Below are positions 51,678 through 60,460 of a stretch of DNA of 64,000 nt, piece by piece. How positions within the stretch are numbered: the first letter of the stretch is position 1; the number at the start of each line of letters is the position of its first letter. The notes under the pieces were generated by a model that was given only the letters and a program-made list of their open reading frames with translations, searched no databases and was not told the DNA's origin. The DNA comes from Paracoccus sp. (in: a-proteobacteria). Lineage in GTDB: Bacteria; Pseudomonadota; Alphaproteobacteria; Rhodobacterales; Rhodobacteraceae. The stretch is from positions 1 through 64,000 of the forward strand of contig JAUNTZ010000003.1 in the NCBI GenBank assembly GCA_030538425.1, read 5' to 3'. Position numbers and translations under genes: made by a program.

Positions 51678-53068
51678 CTCAGCACCTCTTGCAGCCGCAG
51701 TTGCGCGATGCGGATCACCTGGGCCTCGGCCTCGGCGCGCTCGGTTTCGGTGTCATGCGCAAGGCGCGCCTCCATTGCCGCCATGATCCCCGTCTTGTCG
51801 TGATCGCGCACCGCGATGATGAAGGGGAAGCCGTGCTTGGCCGTATAGGCGGCGTTGAGGCTTTCAAACCGCGCGCGTTCCGCATCGCTCAGCGCGTCCA
51901 GCCCCGCGCTTGCCTGTTCGGCATGGCTTTCGGCGGTCAGCCGCCGCGCCTGCGCCAGCTTGCCCGCAAGGTCGGGATGGGCGCGCAGCACCGCCAGACG
52001 CTCTGCATCAGAGGCGGCGCGGAAGATCTGCGCCATCCGCGCGGCCAGCCCCGCCGCGCTGTCATGGGCCGCGCCCATCTCGGCGTCAAAAACCCGTTCC
52101 GCGATGAACGGCGAATGCTCGTAAATCCCGCCAAAGCGTTCGACAAACGCGGCCCGCCCCATCTGCGAGGGGCGCAGCCTTGGCCGCCACGGATGGATCT
52201 TTGCCCAATGCCGCGCGATGTCCAGCCGCGTGGCGAACCAGACACCCTCATGCCCCTGCGCATAGTCGATAAAGCGGCGCAACGCCTCGGCCCGGCCCGG
52301 TCGTCCGGCAAGGCGGCAATGGAGGCCGATGCTCATCACCCGGCCACCCTCGCGGTAAAGGCAGTCGAAACTGTCCCGCAGATAGGTCAGGAACTGCTCG
52401 CCCGAATTGAACCCCTGCGGCGTGGCGAATCGCATGTCGTTGGCGTCAAGCGTATAGGGCACCACCAGTTGCGCGCGGCCCTCATGCGCGACCCAATAGG
52501 GCAGATCGTCGGCATAGCTGTCGGCGAGATAGTCGAACCCGCCTTCCTCGCAGCCAAGCGCCACCGTGTTCATCGAGGCGCGGCCTTGATAAAAGCCCAA
52601 GGGTCGCGCGCCGGTCACGTCCGTATGGATGCGGATCGCCTCGCGAAGATGGGCGGCCTCGACCTCGCGCGGGATGTCCTTGTAGTCGATCCATTTCAGG
52701 CCATGGGTGGCGATTTCCCAACCCGCCTCCAGCATCGCCGCGACCTGCTCGGGGCTGCGTTCAAGCGCGGTGGCAACGCCGAACACTGTCACCGGCAGAT
52801 CGCGCAGCAGCCGGTGAAGCCGCCAGAACCCCGCGCGGGCGCCGTAATCATAGAGGCTTTCCATGTTCCAGTGCCGCTGACCGGGCCAGGGGGCGGCGCC
52901 CACGATCTCGGACAAGAACGCCTCGGAGGCGGTATCGCCATGCTCGATGCTGTTCTCGCCGCCTTCCTCATAGTTCAGCACGATCTGCACCGCGATGCGC
53001 GCGCCGCCCGGCCATTGCGGATCGGGCGGGTAGGGGCCGTGGCCCGACAGATCGCGGCTGTATCGCAT
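51674..53068 (-). CDS. Fused allantoinase PuuE and OHCU decarboxylase UraD
   Basis: A 464-residue bifunctional protein. Residues about 1-300 are a PuuE-type polysaccharide-deacetylase-like allantoinase (NYEEGGENSIEHGD, HWNMESLYDYGARAGFWR, ATHGLKWIDY, GLHCRLAGRPGR). Residues about 305-464 are UraD, the 2-oxo-4-hydroxy-4-carboxy-5-ureidoimidazoline decarboxylase (MGRAAFVERFGGIYEHSPF, LRAHPDLAGKLA, ALNAAYTAKHGFPFIIAV-like end). It joins two steps of urate breakdown that flank allantoin. The fusion is known in proteobacteria. First gene of the minus-strand ureide operon. Confidence 0.94.
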   Translation of the reverse strand: MRYSRDLSGHGPYPPDPQWPGGARIAVQIVLNYEEGGENSIEHGDTASEAFLSEIVGAAPWPGQRHWNMESLYDYGARAGFWRLHRLLRDLPVTVFGVATALERSPEQVAAMLEAGWEIATHGLKWIDYKDIPREVEAAHLREAIRIHTDVTGARPLGFYQGRASMNTVALGCEEGGFDYLADSYADDLPYWVAHEGRAQLVVPYTLDANDMRFATPQGFNSGEQFLTYLRDSFDCLYREGGRVMSIGLHCRLAGRPGRAEALRRFIDYAQGHEGVWFATRLDIARHWAKIHPWRPRLRPSQMGRAAFVERFGGIYEHSPFIAERVFDAEMGAAHDSAAGLAARMAQIFRAASDAERLAVLRAHPDLAGKLAQARRLTAESHAEQASAGLDALSDAERARFESLNAAYTAKHGFPFIIAVRDHDKTGIMAAMEARLAHDTETERAEAEAQVIRIAQLRLQEVLR

Positions 53069-53305
53069 CGGTCTCTCCTTGCGCTTGGGGCGATGTTAAC
53101 CGCGATGCGGCCCCGCCCGCAATCGCCTGTCGCGGGGGCTGTTGCGTTGCCGGCTGAGCCCTGCGCCATCATGCTGCATGAGGTCCGGGCACGCGGCATT
53201 GCCTCGCATCTGATGCCCACTGATCGGGCAGCGCGCCCGATCTGCGCGCAAGACTGACGCTCACGCCTTCGTCGCTGTTGCAATTTGTCTCAGGCCCCGC
53301 TTAAC

Positions 53306-53322
53306 CTGTCTGCAGGAGACAG
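53306..53322. promoter_or_regulatory. Inverted repeat before the polyamine-type ATPase gene
   Basis: CTGTCTGCAGGAGACAG, a perfect 6-5-6 inverted repeat 15 bp upstream of the TTG start in the 268-bp divergent gap. It could be an operator or a leader hairpin hiding GGAG. Confidence 0.4.
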
Positions 53323-53336
53323 GACGGGGGCTGCAT

Positions 53337-54443
53337 TTGACGACGACAATTCAGGACGGACAGGGCTTTGTCGTCTTTGACCATGTGCAGAAAAGCTATG
53401 ACGGTGAGACACTTGTCGTCAAAGATCTGAACCTGTCCATCGGCAGGGGTGAGTTTCTCACCATGCTTGGCCCCTCTGGCTCAGGCAAGACCACCTGCCT
53501 GATGATGCTGGCCGGATTCGAGACCGCGACCCATGGCGAGATCCGCCTGAACGGCCGCAATATCAATGACGTGCCGCCGCATCGGCGGGGCATCGGCATG
53601 GTGTTCCAAAGCTATGCCCTGTTCCCGCATATGACCGTGGGCGAAAACCTGTCCTTTCCGCTTGAGGTGCGGGGGATGGGCCGGGCCGAGCGTGAGACGC
53701 GTATCGCCCGCGCGCTTGACATGGTGCAGATGGGCCGCTTTGCCGCGCGTCGTCCGGCGCAGCTTTCGGGCGGGCAGCAACAGCGTATCGCGCTTGCCCG
53801 CGCATTGGTGTTCGACCCTGAACTTGTGCTGATGGATGAACCGCTTGGCGCTTTGGACAAGCAGCTCCGCGAACATATGCAGTTCGAGATCAAGGCGCTG
53901 CACGACCGGCTTGGGATCACCTGCGTTTATGTGACCCACGATCAGGGTGAGGCGCTGACGATGAGCGACCGGATCGCCGTTTTCAACGATGGTCGCATCC
54001 AGCAGCTTGCCGCCCCCGCCGATCTGTATGAGCGGCCCGAGAACAGCTTTGTCGCGGGTTTTATCGGTGAAAACAACGCGCTGACCGGCACGATTGAAAA
54101 GCTGCAAGGCGAGACCGCGCTTGTGCGGCTGACCAATGGCGAGTTGATCGACGCCACGGCGGTGAATATCCGTGAGGTCGGGCAGACAACCACCGTCTCG
54201 ATCCGGCCCGAGCGGGTCGAGTTCAAGCCCGCGCTGATGCCGCCCGATGCACACACCATCGACGCCGAGGTTCTGGGCGTGATCTATATGGGCGACATCC
54301 TGCGCGCGCGGCTGCGGGTGGCGGGCGACGACGATTTCGTCATGAAGTTCCGCAACACGCTTGGCCAGACACGGCTTGAGCCCGGCCAGCATCTGCGGAT
54401 CGGCTGGCACAAGCAGGATGCCCGCGCGCTTGATCCGGTTTAA
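53337..54443 (+). CDS. Spermidine/putrescine-type ABC transporter ATPase
   Basis: A 368-residue PotA-like ATPase: Walker A GPSGSGKTT, signature LSGGQQQRIALARAL, Walker B LVLMDEPLGALD, and a C-terminal TOBE domain (from about residue 285, TVSIRPERVEFKP). The start is TTG at 53337 behind a G-rich site; no ATG gives the full N terminus. It heads a plus-strand importer operon that points away from the puuE-uraD/allE genes. That layout makes a ureide, purine derivative or amine the likely ligand, which is inference. Confidence 0.92.
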   Translation: MTTTIQDGQGFVVFDHVQKSYDGETLVVKDLNLSIGRGEFLTMLGPSGSGKTTCLMMLAGFETATHGEIRLNGRNINDVPPHRRGIGMVFQSYALFPHMTVGENLSFPLEVRGMGRAERETRIARALDMVQMGRFAARRPAQLSGGQQQRIALARALVFDPELVLMDEPLGALDKQLREHMQFEIKALHDRLGITCVYVTHDQGEALTMSDRIAVFNDGRIQQLAAPADLYERPENSFVAGFIGENNALTGTIEKLQGETALVRLTNGELIDATAVNIREVGQTTTVSIRPERVEFKPALMPPDAHTIDAEVLGVIYMGDILRARLRVAGDDDFVMKFRNTLGQTRLEPGQHLRIGWHKQDARALDPV

Positions 54444-54491
54444 CCAACAATAACAAAGGCCAATGTGCCATATCTCAACAAGGAGACGATG

Positions 54492-55568
54492 ATGAATACG
54501 AAACTGATCCTGACCACGGCCCTGTGCGGCATGGCTTTTGGTGCCTCGGCGCAAGAGGTGAACCTGCTGTCATGGGGCGGGGCTTATGGCAACAGCCATC
54601 TTGAGGCTTATGCCAAACCGTTTGAGGCTGAGACCGGCACTCGCGTAATTATCTCGGACGCCGATAACCCGGCCACGCCGATCAAGGCCATGGTCGAGGC
54701 GGGCAATGTCACGCAGGACGTGGCTTCGGTCGAATATGCCGATGCGCTGCGGCTGTGCGATGAAGGGTTGCTGGAGGATATCGACGCCTCGATCCTGCGT
54801 CCGGCGGCCGATGGCACCTCGGCCGAGGATGACTATATCGACGGCGCGATTACCGAATGTTTCGTCGGCACCGACGTCTATTCGATGGTGCTGACCTATA
54901 ACAGCAACCAGTTCCCCGAAGATGCGCGTCCGCAGACCGCCGCCGATTTCTTTGATCTTGAGGCGTTTCCGGGCAAGCGGACCATGCGCAAGGGGGCCAA
55001 GTTCAACCTTGAACTGGCGCTGATCGCGGATGGCGTGCCTCTGGATGAGGTCTATGATGTGCTGTCGACCCCGGAAGGCGTGGACCGTGCCTTCGCCAAG
55101 CTGGACGAGATCAAATCCGAGGTGGTCTGGTGGGAGGCCGGCGCGCAGGCCCCGCAGCTTCTGGCCGATGGTGAGGCGTCGATGGGCTTTGCCTTCAACG
55201 GGCGGATCTTCAACGCGGCCCATATCGACGGGCAGCCCTTCGAGATCATCTGGGACGCCCAGATCTATGAGATGGAAGGCTGGGTGATCCCCAAAGGCGC
55301 GCCGAATATGGAACAGGCGCTTGAATTCATCGCCTTCTCGACTGCGCCGGAAAATCAGGCCCGCGCTGCCGAGTTCATCAGCTATGGCCCGCCGCGCCGT
55401 TCGGCTGCCGCGCTTGTCGGCAATCTTGAGGGGACCGATATCGCCATGGGTCCGAACCTGCCCACCTATGAGGCGAACCTGGCCAATGCGCTTGCCTCGA
55501 ATCAGGAATTCTGGGTGGACCGCGACGCAGAACTGAATGAGCGGTTCAACGCCTGGCTGCTGAACTGA
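54492..55568 (+). CDS. Polyamine-type ABC transporter substrate-binding protein
   Basis: A 358-residue periplasmic protein with signal peptide MNTKLILTTALCGMAFGASA and PotD-family architecture: VNLLSWGGAYGNSHLEAYAKPFEAETG, DVASVEYADALRLCDEGLLEDID, and a late GWVIPKGAPNMEQALEFIAF. It binds the substrate delivered to the two permeases that follow. The start at 54492 has AAGGAG 6 nt upstream (54489 is also possible). A GC hairpin separates it from the first permease gene. Confidence 0.92.
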   Translation: MNTKLILTTALCGMAFGASAQEVNLLSWGGAYGNSHLEAYAKPFEAETGTRVIISDADNPATPIKAMVEAGNVTQDVASVEYADALRLCDEGLLEDIDASILRPAADGTSAEDDYIDGAITECFVGTDVYSMVLTYNSNQFPEDARPQTAADFFDLEAFPGKRTMRKGAKFNLELALIADGVPLDEVYDVLSTPEGVDRAFAKLDEIKSEVVWWEAGAQAPQLLADGEASMGFAFNGRIFNAAHIDGQPFEIIWDAQIYEMEGWVIPKGAPNMEQALEFIAFSTAPENQARAAEFISYGPPRRSAAALVGNLEGTDIAMGPNLPTYEANLANALASNQEFWVDRDAELNERFNAWLLN

Positions 55569-55587
55569 TCCTGAACTGAGACGAACC

Positions 55588-55611
55588 GGGGCCGCCCGCG
55601 CGGGCGGCCCC
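55588..55611 (+). other. GC-rich hairpin between binding-protein and permease genes
   Basis: A perfect 24-nt self-complementary sequence (12 bp per arm) without a T run. In binding-protein operons such hairpins often protect the upstream message and allow more binding protein than permease. Confidence 0.65.
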
Positions 55612-55633
55612 ATTCCCCGCGCAAAGGCCAACC

Positions 55634-56935
55634 ATGTCGCAACCTCTTGATCCTCATGCGGCTGTCGTCACGGCGGCAAGCGGCGCGCCCGTGACTGCGC
55701 CCCTGACCACCGCCGACGGGCAACCCCTGTCGCGCGCGCTTGCCCGCGCCTCGCGCAAGGCGCGGCTGCGGGCGCTGTTGCTGGTGGCGCCATTGCTGGC
55801 TTTTGTGCTGATTACCTTTATCGTGCCGATCGGGCAGATGCTGCATCGCTCGGTCCATAATCCCGGTTTCGCGGCGAATATGCCTCAGGTCTCGGCATGG
55901 TTCGAGGAACACCCGGCGGGAACCGAGCCGGACGAAACCGCCTTTGCCGCGCTTGCCGCCGATCTGAAATCCTCGGCTGATGCGCGGACCATCGGCATCG
56001 TCGGCACGCGGATCAATTACGATATGCCCGGCACAAGGTCGCTGTTCACCGCGACGGGCCGGGCCGCACGGGCGGGGTTCGAGCCCCCTTATCGCGAGGC
56101 CCTGCTGGCCGAGAACGCCCAATGGGGCCAGCCCGAACTGTGGCGCGTGATGCGCGCGGCCTCGACCCCTTACACGGACAGCTTCTATCTGGCCTCGGTG
56201 GACCGCACCCGCGATCTGGACGGCAATATCGTGCAGGTCGCGCCGCAACAGCGGGTCTATGTCAAGCTGCTCATCAACACGCTCTGGCTTTCGGGCCTGA
56301 TCACCGGGCTGACCTTTCTGTTAGGTTTTCCGGTCGCCTATCTGCTGGCCACCCTGCCGATGCGGCATTCGAACCTGCTGATGATCCTTGTCCTTCTGCC
56401 CTTCTGGACCTCGCTTCTGGTGCGCACGACAAGCTGGATCGTGCTGTTGCAGAACGAGGGCGTGGTGAACGGGCTGCTGCTGTGGCTGGGTGCGCTTGGC
56501 CCCGGTCAGCGACTGGCGATGATGCATAATCAGGTCGGCACGATTGTCGCCATGACCCATGTCCTGCTGCCCTTCATGATCCTGCCGCTTTATTCGGTGA
56601 TGCGCACGATCAACCCGTCCTATGTGCGCGCCGCCCGCTCGCTTGGCGCGACAAGCTGGACCGCGTTCCGGCGCATCTATTTCCCGCAGACTCTGCCGGG
56701 ACTGGCGGCGGGGGCGCTGCTCGTATTCATCCTTGCCATCGGCTATTACATCACCCCCGCTTTGGTCGGCGGCGCATCGGGACAGCTTTTCTCGAACATG
56801 ATCGAGATGCATATGAACCGGCTCTTGAACTGGTCGATGGGGGCGGCGCTTGCTTCGATCCTGCTGGCGGTGGTTCTGGTTCTTTACTGGGTCTATGACC
56901 GCATGGTCGGGATCGACAAGCTCAAGCTGGGATAG
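55634..56935 (+). CDS. Polyamine-type ABC transporter permease, PotB-like
   Basis: A 433-residue permease, longer than the usual 280-310. After the first span (about residues 48-70, LLLVAPLLAFVLITFIVPIG) there is a periplasmic loop of roughly 130 residues before the second span. The rest is standard BPD_transp_1, with the coupling-helix motif RAARSLGATSWTAFRRIYFPQ and about five spans. The loop resembles those of a subset of opine/polyamine-type permeases. It lies in one operon with the ATPase, binding protein and second permease. Confidence 0.91.
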   Translation: MSQPLDPHAAVVTAASGAPVTAPLTTADGQPLSRALARASRKARLRALLLVAPLLAFVLITFIVPIGQMLHRSVHNPGFAANMPQVSAWFEEHPAGTEPDETAFAALAADLKSSADARTIGIVGTRINYDMPGTRSLFTATGRAARAGFEPPYREALLAENAQWGQPELWRVMRAASTPYTDSFYLASVDRTRDLDGNIVQVAPQQRVYVKLLINTLWLSGLITGLTFLLGFPVAYLLATLPMRHSNLLMILVLLPFWTSLLVRTTSWIVLLQNEGVVNGLLLWLGALGPGQRLAMMHNQVGTIVAMTHVLLPFMILPLYSVMRTINPSYVRAARSLGATSWTAFRRIYFPQTLPGLAAGALLVFILAIGYYITPALVGGASGQLFSNMIEMHMNRLLNWSMGAALASILLAVVLVLYWVYDRMVGIDKLKLG

Positions 56936-56938
56936 GTC

Positions 56939-57910
56939 ATGGCGCTTCCGAAATACGCATCACGGCTGGAAAAGATCTGGCATGTCACCTATCTGGCGAT
57001 TTGCGTGGCGATTTTCTTTTTCCTGATCGCGCCGATCCTCGTCATCATCCCGCTGAGCTTCAACGCGCAGCCCTTTTTCACCTTTACTGAGAAGATGCTG
57101 AGCCTTGACCCCGAGGGCTATTCGCTGCGGTGGTATGACCGGCTTTTGACCTTTCGCATGTCGAACCCGGATGCGCCACGGGATTGGGCCTGGCTGGTGG
57201 ATATGTGGCAGAATTCGCGTTGGGTGAACGCGGCCAAGAACTCGGTGCTGATCGGGGTGGCGGCGACGCTCCTTGCAACCTTTCTGGGCACACTTGCGGC
57301 GCTTGGGCTGGCGCGGCCTGAAATGCCGTTCAGGCGGGTCATTATGGCGATGCTGATCTCGCCCATGATCGTGCCGCTGATTATCACCGCGACGGGGCTG
57401 TTCTTTTTCTACTCCTCGGCCTGCGTCTCGACCACAAGCGCGCTTGGCCGTCTGCTGTCGCCGGTCCTGTCGAATGAGGGCTGTCTGGCCAATACCTATC
57501 TGGGCGTGGTCATGGCCCATGCGACGCTTGGGATTCCCTTTGTCATCATCACCGTGACCGCGACCCTGATCGGCTTTGACCAGTCGCTGAACCGCGCCGC
57601 TGCCAGCCTTGGCGCGAACCCGCGCACGACGTTTTTCCGTGTTACGCTGCCGCTGATTTTGCCCGGTGTGATCTCAGGCGCGCTGTTCGCCTTTGTCACC
57701 TCATTCGATGAGGTGGTCGTCGTGCTGTTCGTTGCGGGGCCGGAACAACAGACCATCCCCCGCCAGATGTGGAGCGGGATCAGGGATGATCTCAACCCCT
57801 CGATCCTTGCCATGGCCACGCTGTTGGTTGGCCTGTCGATTGCGCTGCTGACCACGGTCGAACTGCTGCGCCGCCGGTCCGAGCGCATCCGCGGCGTCAC
57901 CCCGCGCTAG
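56939..57910 (+). CDS. Polyamine-type ABC transporter permease, PotC-like
   Basis: A 323-residue BPD_transp_1 permease with six spans, and coupling motif RAAASLGANPRTTFFRVTLP. The PotC-like end reads SFDEVVVVLFVAGPEQQTIPRQMW. It starts 3 nt after the first permease gene and closes the operon. Its stop overlaps that of the converging AEC transporter gene by 4 nt, with no terminator between them. Confidence 0.93.
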   Translation: MALPKYASRLEKIWHVTYLAICVAIFFFLIAPILVIIPLSFNAQPFFTFTEKMLSLDPEGYSLRWYDRLLTFRMSNPDAPRDWAWLVDMWQNSRWVNAAKNSVLIGVAATLLATFLGTLAALGLARPEMPFRRVIMAMLISPMIVPLIITATGLFFFYSSACVSTTSALGRLLSPVLSNEGCLANTYLGVVMAHATLGIPFVIITVTATLIGFDQSLNRAAASLGANPRTTFFRVTLPLILPGVISGALFAFVTSFDEVVVVLFVAGPEQQTIPRQMWSGIRDDLNPSILAMATLLVGLSIALLTTVELLRRRSERIRGVTPR

Positions 57911-58848
57911 GGCAGGATCTCAAGCCACATCCAGATCGACAGCACCGACAGCGCGGTCGCCATCAGAACTGAGGTCGCGGCCACGCGCCGCGCCACGCCG
58001 TAGATATTCGCAAAGAGATAGGCATTGACCCCCGCAGGCATCGCCGCCGTCATGACCGCCGAGCGCATCGCGGCGGCGTCCAGTCCAAAGGCGTAACCAA
58101 GCCCAATCGTAATCGCCGGATGCAGGATCAGCGAGACCGCGCAGCACATGGCAATCGCGCTTGCATCGCCTTGCGGGCGATAGCGGAACAGCACGCCGCC
58201 CAGACCGAACAGGGCGGCGGGCAGGGCGGCGCGGGCCAGCATGCCCACCGCGCCCCAGAACCCTTCGGGCAGGACAAGCCCCGCCTCGGTCAGCACATTC
58301 ATCACAAAGCCCGCGAGAATACCGATCACCAGAGGCGTGCGGATCACGCCCGTAAGCGCGCGCAGCGCGACCCGCCCCATCGGCACCGACTGGCCGCGCG
58401 CGCGGGTGAACTCCATGAAGGTGATGCCAAAGGTATAAAGCAGCGGCGAATGGAGCGCGATAATCATGAAGTTCCCGGCAAGCGCGGATGCGCCATAGGC
58501 ACGTTCCGTAATCGGGATGCCCAGCAGCAGCGAGTTCGAGAACAGGCAGACAAAGCCGATCGCCACCGCCTCTTCGGGATTGCGCCCAAGCCAAAGCGCG
58601 CCAAGCCAGCCCACGGCAAAGGCAATCAGCGCGCCGATGTAAAAGGCGGCCAGCATGGGCAGGTTGAACTCGGCCCCCAGATCAAGCGTCGCGATGGACT
58701 GGAAGAGCAGCACCGGCACGGCAAAGTTCTGCGCAAAGCGCATCAGCCCGTCCACCGCCGATTCTGAAAAAAGCCCCCGCCAAGAGGCCAGATAGCCAAA
58801 GCCGATGACCAGAAACACCGGCAGAATGACGTTGAACAATGCGCTCAT
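57907..58848 (-). CDS. AEC-family (auxin efflux carrier) transporter
   Basis: A 313-residue membrane protein with about ten spans in two inverted five-helix halves, with LPVFLVIGFGYLASWRGLF at the start and ASVLMATALSVLSIWMWL at the end. AEC carriers move organic acids and similar small anions. The substrate is not evident. It is the last gene of the dacA-tmk-holB-tatD-MBL chain, overlapping the MBL stop by 4 nt. Confidence 0.9.
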   Translation of the reverse strand: MSALFNVILPVFLVIGFGYLASWRGLFSESAVDGLMRFAQNFAVPVLLFQSIATLDLGAEFNLPMLAAFYIGALIAFAVGWLGALWLGRNPEEAVAIGFVCLFSNSLLLGIPITERAYGASALAGNFMIIALHSPLLYTFGITFMEFTRARGQSVPMGRVALRALTGVIRTPLVIGILAGFVMNVLTEAGLVLPEGFWGAVGMLARAALPAALFGLGGVLFRYRPQGDASAIAMCCAVSLILHPAITIGLGYAFGLDAAAMRSAVMTAAMPAGVNAYLFANIYGVARRVAATSVLMATALSVLSIWMWLEILP

Positions 58849-59648
58849 GCGGCAGCCTCGATCACCATGCCGTCGAAGGCGGGGATGATATGGGCGGGCG
58901 TGTCGCGCATCACCGCCTCATAATCCATGTCCAGATGCATATTGGTCAGCACTCCGCGTGGCGCGCCGCTGCGGTTGATCCATTCGACCGCCAGATCAAG
59001 ATGCGCATGGCTGGAATGGGGCTTGCGGCGCAGCGCGTCGCAGATAAACACCTCAGGTTCGCCGATGATGTCCCATCCGGCGGCGTCGATATTCAGCACA
59101 TCGGGCAGATAGACGATCCCGCCGCCCGCGGTGGCGATCTTCAGGCCAAGCGCGTCGATACTGCCGTGGTTGACGACAAAGGGGGTGACCTGAACCGGTC
59201 CGCCCGCGCCGTCGATCTCAAATGGTCCGCGTATCGCGTTCAGCACGCAGATCGGCGGATAGAAGGAACCGGGCGGGGTCTCGAAAATATAGGCAAAGCG
59301 GGTCAGCAGCGCCTCGGTCGTGGGGCGGTCGGCATGGCCTTGCAGGATGCGCCCCGCGTTAAAGGCCATCTGGCGCAGATCGTCGATACCGTGGATATGG
59401 TCGGCATGGGCGTGGGTCCAGACCACCGCGTCGATTGTCACCACGCCCGCATCCAGCATCTGCGCGACCAGATCGGGACCCGTATCGACCAGAACCCGCG
59501 TGACGCCATCCGGCCCGATCCGGTCGATCAGCACCGAACAGCGGCGGCGGCGGTTCTTGGGGTTGGCGGGGTCGCAATCGCCCCAATGCCCGCCGATACG
59601 CGGCACCCCGCCCGACGATCCGCAGCCAAGGATGGTCAGCCGGATCAC
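58845..59648 (-). CDS. MBL-fold metallohydrolase, PhnP-like
   Basis: A 267-residue metallo-beta-lactamase-fold hydrolase. It starts ILGCGSSGGVPRIGG, and has metal-binding THAHADHIHGIDDLR (HxHxDH), later VVNHGS and a closing SHAHLDLAVEW. It resembles PhnP phosphodiesterases and the YcbX-adjacent MBL proteins that accompany tatD in proteobacteria. The start codon is GTG, overlapping the tatD stop (GTGA). Role probably in nucleotide or phosphodiester turnover (inference). Confidence 0.9.
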   Translation of the reverse strand: MIRLTILGCGSSGGVPRIGGHWGDCDPANPKNRRRRCSVLIDRIGPDGVTRVLVDTGPDLVAQMLDAGVVTIDAVVWTHAHADHIHGIDDLRQMAFNAGRILQGHADRPTTEALLTRFAYIFETPPGSFYPPICVLNAIRGPFEIDGAGGPVQVTPFVVNHGSIDALGLKIATAGGGIVYLPDVLNIDAAGWDIIGEPEVFICDALRRKPHSSHAHLDLAVEWINRSGAPRGVLTNMHLDMDYEAVMRDTPAHIIPAFDGMVIEAAA

Positions 59649-60451
59649 GGCGCGGCCTTGGTAAACAGCCGGTCGAAATTGGCCGAGGTCTGGGCGGCGA
59701 AAGCGGCGTAATCCATCCCGAACAGCTCGGCCCCGGCTGCGGCGGTGCGGGTGACAAAGGCAGGCTCATTGCGCTTGCCGCGATGGGGCGGCGGGGCGAG
59801 ATAGGGCGCGTCGGTCTCGACAAGGATGCGGTCCAGGGGTGCGGCCCTGAAAATCTCACGCAGATCGGTCGAACGCGGAAAGGCCGCGATGCCGGACATG
59901 GACAGATAAAACCCCAGATCAAGCGCCGCCCGCGCCAGCTCCGCCCCCGAGGTGAAACAGTGCATCACGCAGGAAAACGCGCCCGCGCGATGTTCTTCGG
60001 TCAGGATGCGGGCCATGTCGGCATCGGCATCGCGGGCATGGATAATCAGCGGCAGGCCGGTCTGGCGGGCGGCCTCGATATGGACACGCAGGCTGTCTTG
60101 CTGCACGGCGGCACTGTCGGCGGTATAATGGTAGTCAAGCCCGGTCTCGCCAATGCCCACGAATTTGGGATGGGCGGCAAGCGCGACCAGTTCGGCCACG
60201 GTCGCCATGGGCTCCTCGGCGGCGCTCATCGGATGTGTGCCTGCGGCGTAGAACACGCCCTCATGCGCCTCGGCAATGGCGCGGACGGCGGGCTCATTGC
60301 GCAGGCGGGTGCAGATCGTCACCATGCGGGTCACACCGGCCTCGCGGGCGCGGGTGATCAGCGCGTCGCGCTCACCGTCGAAATCGGGAAAATCGAGATG
60401 GCAATGGCTGTCCACCACGGGGCAGGCCGGGCCAGCTTGGGGCAGGGGCAT
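59645..60451 (-). CDS. TatD-family metal-dependent hydrolase (YcfH-like)
   Basis: A 268-residue TIM-barrel hydrolase with VDSHCHLDFPDF (HxH), GIGETGLDYHY, LPLIIHARDAD, VMHCFTSG and LVETDAPYLAPPPHRGKRNEP. This is the YcfH/YabD branch of TatD, linked to DNase or D-tyrosyl-type deacylase activity, not to Tat transport. It lies between holB (9-nt gap) and the MBL gene (4-nt overlap), the usual tmk-holB-tatD order. Confidence 0.95.
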   Translation of the reverse strand: MPLPQAGPACPVVDSHCHLDFPDFDGERDALITRAREAGVTRMVTICTRLRNEPAVRAIAEAHEGVFYAAGTHPMSAAEEPMATVAELVALAAHPKFVGIGETGLDYHYTADSAAVQQDSLRVHIEAARQTGLPLIIHARDADADMARILTEEHRAGAFSCVMHCFTSGAELARAALDLGFYLSMSGIAAFPRSTDLREIFRAAPLDRILVETDAPYLAPPPHRGKRNEPAFVTRTAAAGAELFGMDYAAFAAQTSANFDRLFTKAAP

Positions 60452-60460
60452 GACGGACCT

